A stretch of 64,000 nucleotides of DNA from Cheilinus undulatus (GCF_018320785.1 NC_054882.1:26788719-26852718); one strand, 5' to 3'. Numbered from the stretch's first letter, positions 1 to 12,002 are shown. The notes: a model not told the origin generated them from the sequence alone. Numbers and translations: made by a program.

Positions 1-1
1 T

Positions 2-2518
2 GAGGGTCTTGAGGTTCTAGATCTGAGCTGGAATCACCTTCGGATGAAAGGAGCTGTGGCTCTTAGTGCTGGACTCAAAGTAAGACTTTATCGGAAGTGT
101 GTTTGACTGCTATCTTGTTTTACTAAACCCATTCACATGCTTCATATTTAGGTCAACATGATGTTAAAACACCTTGACTTATCATGGAATGGCTTTGGGA
201 ATGAGGGAGCCTTGGCTATGGGGGAGGCCCTGAAATTCAACAACACTCTTGTGCACCTCAATCTCAACAACAACCATCTCACCAACGAGGGTGCCGGGAT
301 GCTGTGCAGGGGCCTGGAGTTCAATGACACTCTAAGGGTCCTACTGGTGGGTAGACGGTTGCATTAATCCAGCCAAAATCATCCAAATGGTTGTGTAATA
401 CATTTAATCTTGCACTTTTGTAGTTGGCTTACAACTCTTTAACAGTAGAGGGAGCACTGGCCCTGGTTAACATGGTGAAGAACACATCGAAAACTGCCTT
501 AGAGGAGATCAACATATGTGTGAGTTACCAGGGCGTGATTTTACTTTCTGATCCTGCTCCAAAATGTTCATAGTATCACGAAGAAAAAAATGCTTGATAA
601 ATATGTGTTATAATTCAAAGTTTTTCCTATTTCTCTTTCTTCTTTTTCTGCATGTGCAGAATGTGCTGGTAAATGAGACCTTCCTGAACCTGCTAGAGGT
701 AGCATGTCAGGAGCATCCCAGTTTAGATGTACAGTACGGAGGAGTTGGGGGGTTTATCGCTAAGAAGCCACCAAAACGTGTTGATCCAATGAAGGTTATC
801 CAGGTGAGTTGGCTTTCTAAGTAGTACTGAATTTATTTATCCTATTTATTAAAAAAAATACAAGGAGAACCTTGTCGAGATTAAGAAAAGCGTCTTTTCC
901 AAGACAAGCAGCTGCATGGTTAAAAAGTTTCCAACAAAACACATCAGTTCATTAGATGATGCTAAAATAACACATAAAGGCTCATTTTTTTCCCCAAAAT
1001 TAACCATGATTAAAATATACAGTACTGTGCAGAACTTTTAGGCATGTTTACGTAAAACTACCAGGGGCATGGATGAATAATTTGTTGGGGGTAAGGGGTA
1101 GATGTGGCAAGTAAGCATGTCCCAGGGTACCGTCCAGGCAGGTAGATTCTCCAGGTGTCTTAGCCCGGACAAAAGATATGCCGCTGAGCTCGACCTTGGC
1201 TGCCAAGCAACAGACTTGTGTATCAACATTTGTTGAGCTTTTCTCTGGCCTACTCACCTCCTTCTCCTGCTCTGGGTTGTAACACATCAGCCCCATGATG
1301 AATCCTTAGCGCCCTACATGCCTAAAACTTAAGCACATGACTTCTGTTTTTTTAAAGTTACACTGCCATATGTATTTCTACAACTTTCAAAATGTCTTCA
1401 TCCAATGTTTTTTGTAGGACTACTTGGATCAGCGTAAGCTTCGCCTGTGGGATTTCTTCCGTAACATTGACAAAGATGGCACCATGCGAGTCCCTACTGC
1501 TGACTTCAGGAAGGCAGTGCAGGTTTCCAAACGAGATCATTTATTGATCTGTTAAGGGACAGTGATGTTTGAAGGATTAAAAATAAATTTAATTGCCCTG
1601 TTTTTCTTTTTACAAATGCAATGAAGCAATCAAGTATCCCTTTGGATCGATACCAGATTGAGGAGCTGATTCAGAGGCTTGACCGGGACAGGACAGGGAT
1701 GGTAGACTACAGGTGAGCTCTCTTGATGACCTCTCATTGTCTAGCTTTATGATATTTGATATGTTTTATTGCTGTAGACATTGGTTAATGGTGTTGTATA
1801 TCTTATCATCGCTCATAATGCTTGAAAATGTTGGATTTGCACTTGTCATAAGAGCTGGGAATTTCTCCAGATCTTCACCTTGAATGACGCCTTCAGAACA
1901 TCCGATGCAATGTTGATGTTTGTGTGCAGGGGTCTGGCAGATACGAGGAAACAGATGATGAGGGATCACCGTCGTCAGCTGAGGAAGGTCGAGTCCCGTC
2001 AGAAGAAAGAGAAACAGAAAAGTGACCGCATCCTAAAGACCTTCCAGAGCGCTGTGGAGGCTGTAACTCCACGCAGCTCTATGGTGATGTCTCCTGGGGG
2101 AACCAAGGAGGATTCAAGTGGCCCACAGCATTTCTCTGCCACCCCGCTCAGCTCCTGGCACCACATCGTCATGTCCAACAGCAGTCGATACTCTGTCACC
2201 AATCTGAGCAACGAACACATCCACTTGCCCATGCTAGGAGGTGCCACGCCATACCGCCCAACCAGTTCACCGGCCATGCGCTCCTATTCCCAACCGAACC
2301 TGCTGGATGAGTCCCCTTGCTCTGCTCCAGGCAAGTCCATCTCTGCTCAGGGTGTCCGCTCAGATCCAGAGATGGGTCACAGCAAGCTGAGCCCCACTGC
2401 TAACACTTTGACCAGATCCAGGCCTGCTCTGAATGACAAGCAGCCTACAGTTAAACTCAAAACCAAGAAAGTTAAGAAGAAGAAGAAAACAAAGAAAGTT
2501 TCAAAAAATCCTACATGA
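2..2518 (+). CDS. lrrc74a: LRRC74A-like leucine-rich repeat protein with EF-hands, 5' end outside window
   Basis: Exons read as 2-79, 152-346, 424-519, 660-803, 1418-1522, 1627-1712 and 1930-2518, all joined in frame with GT-AG introns, giving 430 residues up to the TGA at 2516-2518. The first four exons encode ribonuclease-inhibitor-type leucine-rich repeats (LDLSWNHL, LDLSWNGFGNEGA, LNLNNNHLTNEGA, LLAYNSLTVEGA). Two exons then encode an EF-hand pair: the first loop (DKDGTMRVPTADF) keeps several calcium ligands, the second (DRDRTGMVDY) is weaker. The last exon is a long Ser/Pro-rich tail ending in a lysine-rich stretch (KKVKKKKKTKK). LRRs followed by EF-hands fit LRRC74A, and human LRRC74A also lies on 14q24.3, but LRRC74B or another LRR/EF-hand paralogue is possible. 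Function is not known in detail. The acceptor at 1627 has a weak polypyrimidine tract. Confidence 0.8.
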
Positions 2519-2577
2519 AGATAATCTCTCCATTACTCTATATGTATGACTCCATTTGTCTAGGCTTTTGTTTTTTC

Positions 2578-2584
2578 ATTAAAT
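2578..2584 (+). other. Probable polyadenylation signal of the LRR gene
   Basis: An ATTAAA-type hexamer lies about 60 bases after the stop codon in AT-rich sequence. It is the first plausible poly(A) signal downstream; no transcript evidence is available. Confidence 0.4.
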
Positions 2585-2599
2585 AAGTTAGTATTGAAA

Positions 2600-3060
2600 C
2601 TTTACTCTGTAAATTTGAGTTTATCGCAATATCTTTCACATTTTTGAGACATTTGCAGAAGATTTCAGTGTATCAAAAGAAGAATTATCGATGGGACTTT
2701 TTACCAATGTCAAAAGCTGTTCCACAAGGTCAATGCTGAGCCCTGCCTGATTTCAATTTTGGATGCCATCTCTTCGTTAACTGACCATAATATTCACCTA
2801 TATGCAGATGACACAATGCTGTATTCTTTCCATGACTTTGCTGTTAAAAGCCTGTGTTATTCTATTAGTGAACAAAAAAAAAAATTAACAGCCTTAAATT
2901 CTAATTCTTACTGCAAGCAAAATAAATTTGAAGGAGTGAAGGTCAAGACATTATTTTAAAAGCCTGCTGCCATAATTGGTTTTATCATAAGGAAAGGATA
3001 GGCAGTTGCCAAGGATGCTCCAAAGAGCTTCAAGATATAGTCATATAGGTTTGTAGAGAC
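2600..3060 (+). mobile_element. LINE reverse-transcriptase fragment, copy 1 of a tandem pair
   Basis: A degenerate fragment of a non-LTR (L2/Rex-like) reverse transcriptase. Around 2710-2830 it reads as the conserved VPQG...LSP block followed by HLYADDTMLYS, which contains the catalytic YADD box. The frame is broken several times. The 5' and 3' flanks of this fragment recur beside the next copy (3237-3860), so RT piece and flank were duplicated together. Confidence 0.7.
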
Positions 3061-3236
3061 ACTTCCAGTGTACACTGTTTGTACATTTTAGACAGTGTGC
3101 ATTAGTTTGCCTGCAATTTTTGCTCATATTAGGTACCAAGGATTTCTATTTTTTTGTTACTGAAACATGCATCATTATTGTATACATTTTTAGTTTTTAC
3201 AAGTACCATACTGTAGTTAAAAATTTTTGAGTGAAA

Positions 3237-3860
3237 CCCTGCTCTGTAATTTTAGTTTTACTCAATTTCTTTCACATTTTTGAGACATTTGCAGAATATT
3301 TCAGTGTGTCAAAATGTGAAATATCCCTTAGGTTTTTACAACTGTAAAAAGGTGTTCCACAAGGATCAATTCTGGGCCCTGCCTTATTTTGAATTTAGAT
3401 GGTGTCTCTTTGTTAACTGACTATAATATTCACCTTTATGCAGATGACACAATTCTGTATTCTATGTCAGTTGTTCCCAACCTGGGGACTTGGAATCCCT
3501 TTGTTTTGACATTGTCAAAACTAGAAAGTGAAACATAAAGTACAATGGTGTATTAGACATCCTCTAAAACATAAAAAAAATCTGTTGATTTTTGAGAAAG
3601 AATTTGAAATTTCAGAGATTATGAGGACGTACATTTACAGGAGATCAAACTCTAAGTTTAAAAAGTTGTTGATTTAAAAAAAAACTTGAAATTTCAAAAG
3701 TTGTTTTAGCAAAATTTAATTTGAACGAATGCCAGGCAAGACATTATTTTGACATTTTGCACAAGTAAATGATTTTATCAGAAGGCAAAAGTAGGCAGTT
3801 GTCCAGGGCCTTGTGCTCCAAAGGGCTTCAAAATATAGTCATTTTGGATTTATATCAAAT
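3237..3860 (+). mobile_element. LINE reverse-transcriptase fragment, copy 2 of a tandem pair, with an insertion
   Basis: This matches 2600-3060 in order: a shared leader (ttgagacatttgcaga), the RT block reading VPQGSILGPALF, the YADD-box region near 3430-3465, and a shared tail near 3711-3860. About 240 bases absent from copy 1 sit at roughly 3465-3705. They begin with cagttgttcccaacctggg, which resembles a hAT/Charlie-type end also seen at 43172. This suggests a small DNA-element insertion after the duplication. Confidence 0.65.
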
Positions 3861-4329
3861 GTGACATATGTCTTATATGACTTTGAATGATTAAGGCATA
3901 TATTCTGAATGTAAATAAAGGAGTCATGAGTGAATAAAATTGTTTTTGGGGGATTTTAATTGACACTAAAAATGTCTTTAGGAGGTCCAAACTCCTCAAA
4001 AAGTTCTGATATGACTTCATATCAAGCAAATACAGTAGAAAGAGCCATACTGTGTGGTAAAATGAGATTCAGCAAATGAAAATGTATGATTTGTGGCAAA
4101 ATTCTTCACTTACTGTGAGTCGCATATGTTTTTTTATTTTTATAAGTTACACATGGTTTAAGACATGTTGACATATTTACATGTGGCGAATTTGAGTTAT
4201 GCTGCTATTCCAAAAGTGATGGGCAAATACTGTTTGGTATAAAGAGTTATTGTAAAGATCTGGGTAAGTCTTCTCTGGCTTTGTTGCTTGAAAAGAGATT
4301 TTTCAATATATGTTGTTCATTCACTATGA

Positions 4330-4870
4330 TTGCTTTTGGTTCAGTGGGAAAGAGTCTCGCTCTCTCTCTCACGCTATAACTAGGGCCTCCAAATGTCTAA
4401 AATCACTGCTGCCTGTACTTTTACACATTGAGTAGAGTCAGAAAGTATACATATCTTGGTTATTGGCTTGATGCATATTTCACATTTCACACAATGTTGT
4501 TTTGTACAGAAACTGATCCTGAGACCAGATCAATGCAGTTTTATAAATCAGTAAAGTCCTTCCATCAGTGCTCGATCATGATTACAGTTTCACATGCTGT
4601 TACTTCCAATGTCAAATCACTAGTCTCACTTGTCATTCAGCTGTATTAATATAGAGCTCTTTGATACTCACAGAGAGGTGTAATCAGTGCTTCTGTTTTT
4701 AATCTATTAACCCTTTACTGGATGTTCTCTACTCTATGACATCTACTGGACTCTCTCAATCTCACTGAACTAATTCCTCTAGTCCAGCATGTTAAGTCTG
4801 AACTTTTAAACATGCCTTACTTAGAAAAAGTATTCAAAACTGACCTTTAAGAGGAAATGCAATGATCTCA
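4330..4870 (+). mobile_element. Further LINE reverse-transcriptase debris
   Basis: A short open stretch at 4428-4649 reads YTYLGYWLDAYFTF near its start. This resembles the YLGxWLDxxLxF motif found C-terminal to the YADD box in L2/CR1-like LINEs. It lies in the same orientation and expected order after 2600-3860, so 2.6-4.9 kb is probably the decayed remains of one LINE lineage. No intact frame remains. Confidence 0.5.
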
Positions 4871-5124
4871 AAGTACTCTGTATTTTATGTTTGCTAAGAT
4901 GGACCATCTGATAACGCAAGGGAAGTCTGTCAGATTGTGGACCCACCCTTCACTAGTTCTTCGAATTCTGATGCACTGCCTGTCAATAAACTATCATATC
5001 AAACAACTATTCAAGGATGTGACCTTTGTTTGCTAAACATAATGTGCCACATCATGGCATGTACTTTGCTAACAATGCTGAGAACCAGAGCAGGTGCTGC
5101 AACATGCAAAATGCTGAAACTGGC

Positions 5125-5131
5125 TATATAA
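5125..5131 (+). promoter_or_regulatory. TATA box of olfactomedin-like gene A
   Basis: TATATAA lies 50 bases upstream of the start codon at 5181. That leaves about 25 bases to an inferred transcription start near 5155. No comparably clean TATA box was seen before genes B-D, where only a TTTAAAAA-type motif lies about 50 bases upstream in B and C. Confidence 0.6.
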
Positions 5132-5180
5132 GCCCTGAAGATCCAGCTAGGTTCACCATAACAGCTCTGACTGCAACAGA

Positions 5181-6938
5181 ATGATAGGCACACTGTATTT
5201 CTTAGCGGTGCTGAGCTCCACCACAGCCTGGGGTGTAAGTATTGCTCTAAAAGCCAAACTGGCTTACCTTACTCATTGGGTTTCATTGTCCTGATAATCT
5301 CTACATTGATATAATTCTTTATAGCGTGCAGGCCTGTGGAGTGAGGGCAGGAATGAGACAGGAGGTGGAAGTGAGGACAGGTGCACATGTGATGCCTTCT
5401 TGCCTACTGCCACCTTTCCTATCAAAGACCTTGTGGAGTTGGAGCAGGCTGCTGTGGAGATCTCACACCAACTGGAGTTGGAGATGGGCAAGGTACACAG
5501 ACTTATCTGAAGCATGTGCAATAGATCATGACATATTTGGGTTCGGAAAAAAAGTGCTTGAAATGTATTTTTGTTTCAGGTTGAAGAATACGAGTCTAAG
5601 CTGACATCCTATGCAGAAAAGATTGCAACGTTAACAGCAGAAATTGACAAAATGGAGAAGAACCCTGACAACTACAATGACGCCGACATGGAAGATGTAA
5701 AGGTAGAGATCAAACAAGTGGAGGCCCTGATCAAAGATCTTCAGCTCTCCATCAGCGGCTCCACAGCTGTCTTTGAGTCCCTGCAAACTCAGGTAAGACC
5801 TTACAGTAGCTGTCAGCAGACATAATGCCAATCTACATCTACTTATGGGCCGTGTATTTTCTATCAGATTACAGCCATGGTGGAAACCCTGAATAAGCTG
5901 GAGAAGACCTATGACAAGAATCTTGTCCTGGCTACCCGTCGAGAATACATTGAGGTGCAGGCACAACTGGAGGATTGTGAGAGACGCCACCAAGAGCTTT
6001 TCAACCCCAACATTGGTAGGCTCCTTCACAATCAGATCCACTTTGAAATCTAAGTCTTCTCATCGATACATTTGACCAATTTTTCGTTTTCTTCTGCAGG
6101 TTCTTGTGCACACACTGGTATCACCAGGATTGGCACACCAATTGTTAGCCATCTGAATGCACATCTTAGCACTAGCTATAAATATGGAGGCTGGGGTAAA
6201 GATTCAAAACCCATTCCTGACAGAGAATCTATGTACTGGTTCTCTGGCAAAACTGGGGCTTCTATTAGTGACATTAGATTCTACACTAACTACAAAAACC
6301 TCATTTTGGGAAACCACTTCCAGCATTACACTTTATCGAGCGGCTGGACAGGAACAGGGAATAACTACATAGTCCGCGACAACACCCTTTATTATCAGTT
6401 ATACAGCCCTTTTGGGTTGGGGAAGTACAATTTCACTTCCTCAAAATATGCGTCCAGGGTGATTCCAGGCGCTAGCAGTCGTTTTTCCTACACCAACTCT
6501 GGTAATCAGAATTTTGACTTTGCAGCAGATGAGACAGGCCTGTGGGTGACCTACGCTTCAGAGGAGTCCAGCGGGCTCATGATCATTGCTAAAATAGACG
6601 AGCCTTCATTTGGGGTTGTGGAGGAGTGGACGACTAGCGTCTATAAACCAGGTGTGAGCAATGCCTTTATGGTGTGTGGTGTTCTGTACGTCGTCAGAAC
6701 CATTGATATCAACACTGAAGAAATATTCTACAAGTTTGACACCAAAACCAAGGAGGAGAGCTACGTTAGCATTCCCTTTGAGAGGTTCCAGGATAAGTAC
6801 TCCAACCTGGACTACAATCCCACAGATCAGAAGCTCTACATGTACAATGACGGCTACTACGTTACATACCACCTGTGGTTTAACCACACAGCTACAACCA
6901 CAGTGGAACCACAAATGCTTCTGAGCAAATCACCATAA
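5181..6938 (+). CDS. Olfactomedin-4-like secreted glycoprotein, gene A of the tandem array
   Basis: Exons 5181-5234, 5325-5492, 5580-5792, 5868-6015 and 6100-6938 join in frame to 473 residues. Exon 1 is a signal peptide (MIGTLYFLAVLSSTTAWG). Exon 2 carries the CTCDAFLP...FP block typical of OLFM4-like proteins. Exons 3-4 are charged, heptad-like sequence that should form a coiled coil. Exon 5 (about residues 195-473) is a complete olfactomedin domain: GSCAHTG, YKYGGWGKDSKP, ETGLWVTYASEE, NAFMVCGVLYV, YNPTDQKLYMYNDGYYV. The two cysteines that form the domain disulphide in this family are present. Expected role is an extracellular oligomeric glycoprotein; the ligand is unknown. Unlike B-D, which end RFNKE, this copy ends in an 18-residue tail (NHTATTTVEPQMLLSKSP). 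It is the most divergent member of the array. Confidence 0.9.
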
Positions 6939-7043
6939 GTGACCTACTAAATGACATATCATTTGAATCAATTGAAGCAGTTGTTATCATGTCTTTCCTT
7001 TTTCTTGCACTTCCTGCATTGCCTCTGTTCTTTTATTCCCGCT

Positions 7044-7049
7044 AATAAA
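7044..7049 (+). other. Poly(A) signal of olfactomedin-like gene A
   Basis: AATAAA lies 106 bases after the stop codon of gene A and is the first canonical hexamer downstream. Confidence 0.7.
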
Positions 7050-7479
7050 TGATCTAAAGCATTGCAAAACATGTGTTGCCTGTCTTTGTGCAAATGTTCA
7101 TACTAAATCAAAACATTCTCAGAACATGACAGAAAACAACTACAAACAATAAGTTGACCATACCCCCCTGATGAAGTGAGTATGGAGAGAGTATGGTGAT
7201 GATACTTTTATAGTGCACAAATGCTGATGGTTACTGTGTTTTATCTTGCAAGTCTTAGAAGCATGGAGAATCTGATAAATGCATATAACTGCTTTCCAAT
7301 CGCAAAACATCAAGTCAGTATACTGAAATCCTAGCATGAAAATATAAAATTTCAAATAAAAAAAAACATAGCCTACTTAATAACCTATTAGATACCACCA
7401 GGACACTGATAATATTAGCACTCAACCACACACAAGGAAATAGCTTAGATAATTAAATTTTGAGAATCAGGATTATGAT

Positions 7480-8900
7480 TTAAAAAAGGTTTTATTTTAG
7501 ATATTAAAGCTCAGCTTAAACACTAGCTTAAGGTAACAATCACAGAATGTATATATTAACAACATAACATTATCTGTGTAGCTCTCTGCCCGCTCCACAG
7601 TTATCATTAGCATTGTCACTCTGGCCTGCTGTAGGCTAACTGTTGCATTTTTAGCTAGCTACAGTAAAGTTATATTTAGGACAGAAAAGAAACATTTTAT
7701 TTCAGATAATAAAGCTAAACTTGAATACTAGCTTTTGGTAACAATCATAGAATGTGTTACAACAAAACATTAACGGTGCAGTTTTCTACTGTTATTGTTA
7801 ACATATTGTCACTCAAGCCTAATGTAGACTAACTGTTATGTTGTAAGCTAGCTACAGTATAATTATGATAGTTTTCACAGAAAAAAAATCGTTTTTCAGC
7901 TATTAAAGCTCAGCTTTAACACAAGCTTTAGGGGACATCCACAGAATCTATATCAAAACAACACTTGCCCTGTAGCTCTCTGTCCAGGCTGTAATTGTTA
8001 GCATAATGCCACTTTAGCCTTCTGTAGACTAGTTGATAAGCTATATTTTCCACTAGCTAAAGTACAGTTATGATATGAGAAGTGTTTTATTTTAGATAAT
8101 AAAGCTCAGCTCAAACACAAGCTTCAGTAACATTCATAGAACGTATTTATTTGTACAGGTCAACATTTACTCTGTAGCTCTCTGTCCAGGTTTCACTTGT
8201 TAGCATACTGGCACTTTAGCCTGCTGTAGGCTAACTGCTGTATTTTGAGTTTGCCAAAACAAAGAAATGATAGAAATAACATTTTATGTTAAGCTTAGCT
8301 TGAACATTAGCTTAATAAATTATTAAATTATAATAATTATTAAATTAATTAATTGTTAGCATATTGTCACTTAAGTCTTCTGTAGACTAGTTGATGTATT
8401 TTTAGGAAACTTAAGTAAAGCTATGATATGAAATATGTTTTATTTCAGATATTAAAACTCAGCTTAAACACTAGCTTTAAGTAAAATTCATAGAATGTAT
8501 TAATATTTTAAATTAACACTGTGTAGCGCTTTGTCCAGGCTCCACTGTTGTCGTTGGCATATTGTCACTTTAGCTTGTTGTCGGCAAACTGTTGTATCTT
8601 TAACTAGCTTAGGTGAAGTTTTGACTGTTATGATCAAAGAGAATGTTTTATTTTAGATATTAAAGCTCAGCTTGAACACTAGTTTTAGGTTATATTCAGA
8701 ATGTTTTTATGTTAATAACAACATAACATTAATTGTGAAGTCTCTGCCTGCTTCAGTGTTATTGATAGTCACTTTCGGTCAGTTGTTTTATTTTAGATAT
8801 TTAAGTTCAGCTTGAGCTAAAGCTTGAGGTAACATTCTTTGTCATGTTTACAACACAACATTAACTGTGTAGCTCTCTGTCCAGGCTACACTATCAATAA
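7480..8900. repeat. Diverged tandem satellite, ~200-bp monomer, about 8 copies
   Basis: The landmark gttttattttagatattaaa followed by gctcagctt recurs near 7503, 7707, 7902, 8099, 8291, 8451, 8660 and 8800. Spacings are about 204, 195, 197, 192, 160, 209 and 140. Each unit also carries acattaactgtgtagctctc and a tgttagcatattgtcactt block in the same order. Shorter spacings mark internally deleted monomers. Copies are clearly diverged, so the array is not recent. No coding potential was seen. Confidence 0.8.
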
Positions 8901-9239
8901 ACTTAATACAAAAAGTTAGGAAATTTGTGTTTGGCAGAGAAGATTTGAAAAATTTTTCATGGGCACAACCCACATACTCAGCTCTGCTGCTCATCCCACA
9001 AATGCATGTTCCTTACAAATGTGGCACCATTTAAAAGGGAAATAAACAGGCTTTCCAACGGTATAAGATTTATTGCCAAGAAGCAATGTTACAACAAAGA
9101 AATAATCTACCAAACACAAATTTCCTTCCTTTTTTGCTAAGTTTAGTATATCCTTAAAACCTGCTGTAAGCAAGGGCTAGGATACAAAAAGTAAGTCAAA
9201 ACTTGACCTGCAAAACCTTATTACAAAATGCTTGATAAT

Positions 9240-9460
9240 GCCGAGCAAACACTCTGCTTACAGGAAAAACTTTGTCCCCCATGGAAACACTTTAACAAGG
9301 CTCATGTAGTTAAGGCTAAAGCTGATGCAGCTATGTTAGCTTTGTAAGTTGTATCGGTAACATAGCTAATGTAGCCAAAACAAATGCTAAAGAAGCTACA
9401 TTGGCTAAAGCTAACAAAGCTACATCGGTTTTAGCTACAAAGCTAATGTAGCTATGTCTT
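9240..9460. repeat. Imperfect short tandem repeat built on gctaa/agctac motifs
   Basis: The segment is dominated by reiterated agctacattagctaa-like words. Its left flank (ctgcttacaggaaaaactttgtc) is matched in reverse complement beside a similar run at 28850-29115, so this is a dispersed element with a tandem core rather than a chance simple repeat. Confidence 0.6.
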
Positions 9461-10070
9461 AATTTTGGCTGCCAGTGTAATTAACAACAGTGCTGCCTCC
9501 ATTAGCAGTGCTAATGTTATAACAAACTATCACGATATATATATTTGCAGAAAAAGTTCATTTTTTGATGAGAAAGTACTTTGAAAACCTTGTATTTGTG
9601 TTGAATGTTCCTTTTTAGTGGGGAATGTTGAGTCTACTATATTTTGCTTATGTTTTTTATGTTAACATGTTTTGGAAAAATAGGGCTGGTGTGTTCTTGT
9701 ATTTCTGTGACATGTCAGGTTGTACAGTGTGAAAATGGCCTGTGACATTTTTGTGAATAGCAAATTATTTTCACAATCACAAAACCTTTAAGCAATCTCT
9801 GCTGTCATGCATGTTCATTCACCATTCAAAGATGAGTCAAGCATAAGAATAGTGATTGAGGAAGCAATACTTAGAGGCCTATGAACCTGCCAATGTCATA
9901 TGAGAAGGTTTTTTTTTTTTAAAGATGATACAAACCCGGATGATCCATTGTGTTTTATTAGATTGGATCCAGTTTAATCACCATATCCATATCCAGCTAT
10001 AAATATGATGATTTCCTGCTGTATAACGCATGCAATACACAACTAACAGACCATAAACATAACAAAGAGC
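9461..10070. other. Intergenic DNA, nothing recognised
   Basis: AT-rich sequence with short poly(T) and TA runs. No convincing coding exon, RNA gene or element ends were seen. Confidence 0.5.
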
Positions 10071-10308
10071 AGACTAAATCACTACACCTGGTATTTTTCT
10101 CATACTCCTCCCATAATGATATTAAACTTGATGTGGTGGACTCAGCAATGTCACCTTAAGTAAACAAGGATATGATCATTACCTAATCATTCAAGACAAA
10201 CCAAGCATGGGAAGAGAGAAGGTGTCTGCGATGAGATGATAACATTTGTCTTTAAAAACCCTCTGACCAGAAAGTCAAGGAGACACTTGAGAGGAAGACT
10301 GAGTCAAG
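10070..10308 (+). promoter_or_regulatory. Shared 5' flank of olfactomedin-like gene B
   Basis: This 240-base stretch is clearly homologous to 17798-18042 upstream of gene C. Shared words include ctgatgtggtgga versus cttgatgtggtgga, gggaagagagaaggtgtc and gatgagatgataacatttg, with near identity over the last 110 bases to the start codon. It probably holds the core promoter and 5' UTR; the TTTAAAAA run near 10250 is a possible TATA-like element. Confidence 0.5.
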
Positions 10309-12002
10309 ATGTTGTTGTTGTTTCTTCTTCTGTTGCTTCTACCAGCCCTCAGTCCGGCTTCAGCCTGGATTGTAAGTGACCCTTATTTTCTTTAAAACCC
10401 GTCAGGTGACCTTGTTGTTTATTACAGTAATGGTGGTCTTAATTTCAGCCAGTGGAGGACTGGGAGTCTGGCAATGTGACTGCATCAGAGGGAGAGTCTG
10501 GTCAGTGTGTTTGTCATGTTTATCTGCCAGAGACCACCTTCCCGGCCGACCGGGTTCAGCACATGCAACAAGTCAGCAAGGATCTGATCCTGGAAGTGGG
10601 CATTCAAATGGACAAGGTGCAGTGAGACCTATTTAGATTGCATTTGAATGATCATAAGCCAATAATGAATGCTGATCCCTGTTTCTTGTTTCAGATTGAG
10701 GGCTATGATGGTAAGCTGAACGTCTACCTAAAGGAACTGGCAGAGCTGAGTTTCCGAGTGGCCATGCTGGAGAGCAGCGCCGACAATTACATCAAGCTGG
10801 ACTTTGAGCTGCTCAGGATCGAGCTCAGAGAGTTCGAGGCTCTGGTGTCACAACTTAAAGACTCCCTCAACTCCTCCTCACCCATGTTTGACAGCCTGTA
10901 CAATGAGGTGAAGAAGATTTTTATAGACCTACCTGCAAATATTGTTGTCATTCTAGATTTGAATGTTAGATTTATATTTGATCGCAGATCCGCAACATGA
11001 CCCTCATTGTGAACCAACTTGAGACTTATGACAAGAGCAACCTGATGGTGATCCGCATTGAGTTTGCCAAGCTGCAGAAGAAGCTGGAGGAGTGCCAGCA
11101 GGAGCAGGATTACATTGAGCCAGATATCGGTAGAAAACCATCTGAAAGAAGACAGTGAATGGTTAAAAAGCCTTTTTGTGCTGACTGATGCCAACATTTC
11201 TCTTTTCTTTCCAGGCAACTGCAATCACACTGGAATCTTGAGCATCAGCAAACCATTGGTGGTCCAGCTGAATGCTCATCTGAGCGCAGGATACTATTAT
11301 GGTGGTTGGGGGAAAGACTCCAAACCCATTCGAGGTCACGAGTTGATGTACTGGTACGGTGCTTACAGCAGCACCAGTGTACATGACTTCTATCAGTATG
11401 CTGACTATGACAAGCTGCTTCTGAGGTCTAATTTTAAACACCATGACTTAGCTTGGCCTGGTACTGGTAACAATTACATTGTTCATGCTAACGCCATGTA
11501 TTACCAGATCAACAACCCTTTTAGTATGGCAAAACTGAATCTGACCAGCTCTGCCAAAGACTACAGAGTGATCCCATCTGCCAGCACAAAGTTCTCGTAC
11601 AGTTATTCAGGGAATCAGAACCTGGATTTTGCAGCTGATGAAACAGGATTGTGGGTAATGTATGCCTCAGAAGAGAGCAAAGGTAAAATAGTGCTTGCTA
11701 AAATCAACGAGAAATCATTTGGTATTGAGGATGAGATGAGCACCAGTGTGTTCAAACAGCTGGCTGGGAACGCTTTCATGGCCTGTGGAGTCATGTATGT
11801 CACCAGGTCAGTGGACCTGACCACAGAGGAGATCTTCTACTCCTTCGACAGCAGGACCAAGGAGGAGAAACACCTGAGCATCCGCTTCCCCAAGTTCCAG
11901 GAAACATACTCCAACCTGGACTACAATCCCACAGACCAGAAGCTCTACATGTACAACAACGGTTACTATGTGTCCTACAATGTGAGGTTCAACAAAGAAT
12001 GA
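10309..12002 (+). CDS. Olfactomedin-4-like secreted glycoprotein, gene B of the tandem array
   Basis: Exons 10309-10371, 10449-10616, 10695-10907, 10988-11129 and 11215-12002 join in frame to 457 residues. The signal peptide is MLLLFLLLLLPALSPASA-like (exon 1, ending SAWI). Exon 2 has an N-glycosylation site (NVT) and the CVCHVYLPETTFP block. Exons 3-4 form the predicted coiled coil (residues about 78-195). Exon 5 is the olfactomedin domain (about 196-457) with NCNHTG, YYYGGWGKDSKP, ETGLWVMYASEE and ACGVMYV, ending RFNKE. The start is the first ATG after the conserved flank and gives a proper signal peptide. Exons 1-4 are almost identical to gene C, while intron 3 and the first part of the olfactomedin domain differ strongly. 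An open frame running from exon 4 through intron 4 is a by-product. Confidence 0.92.
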
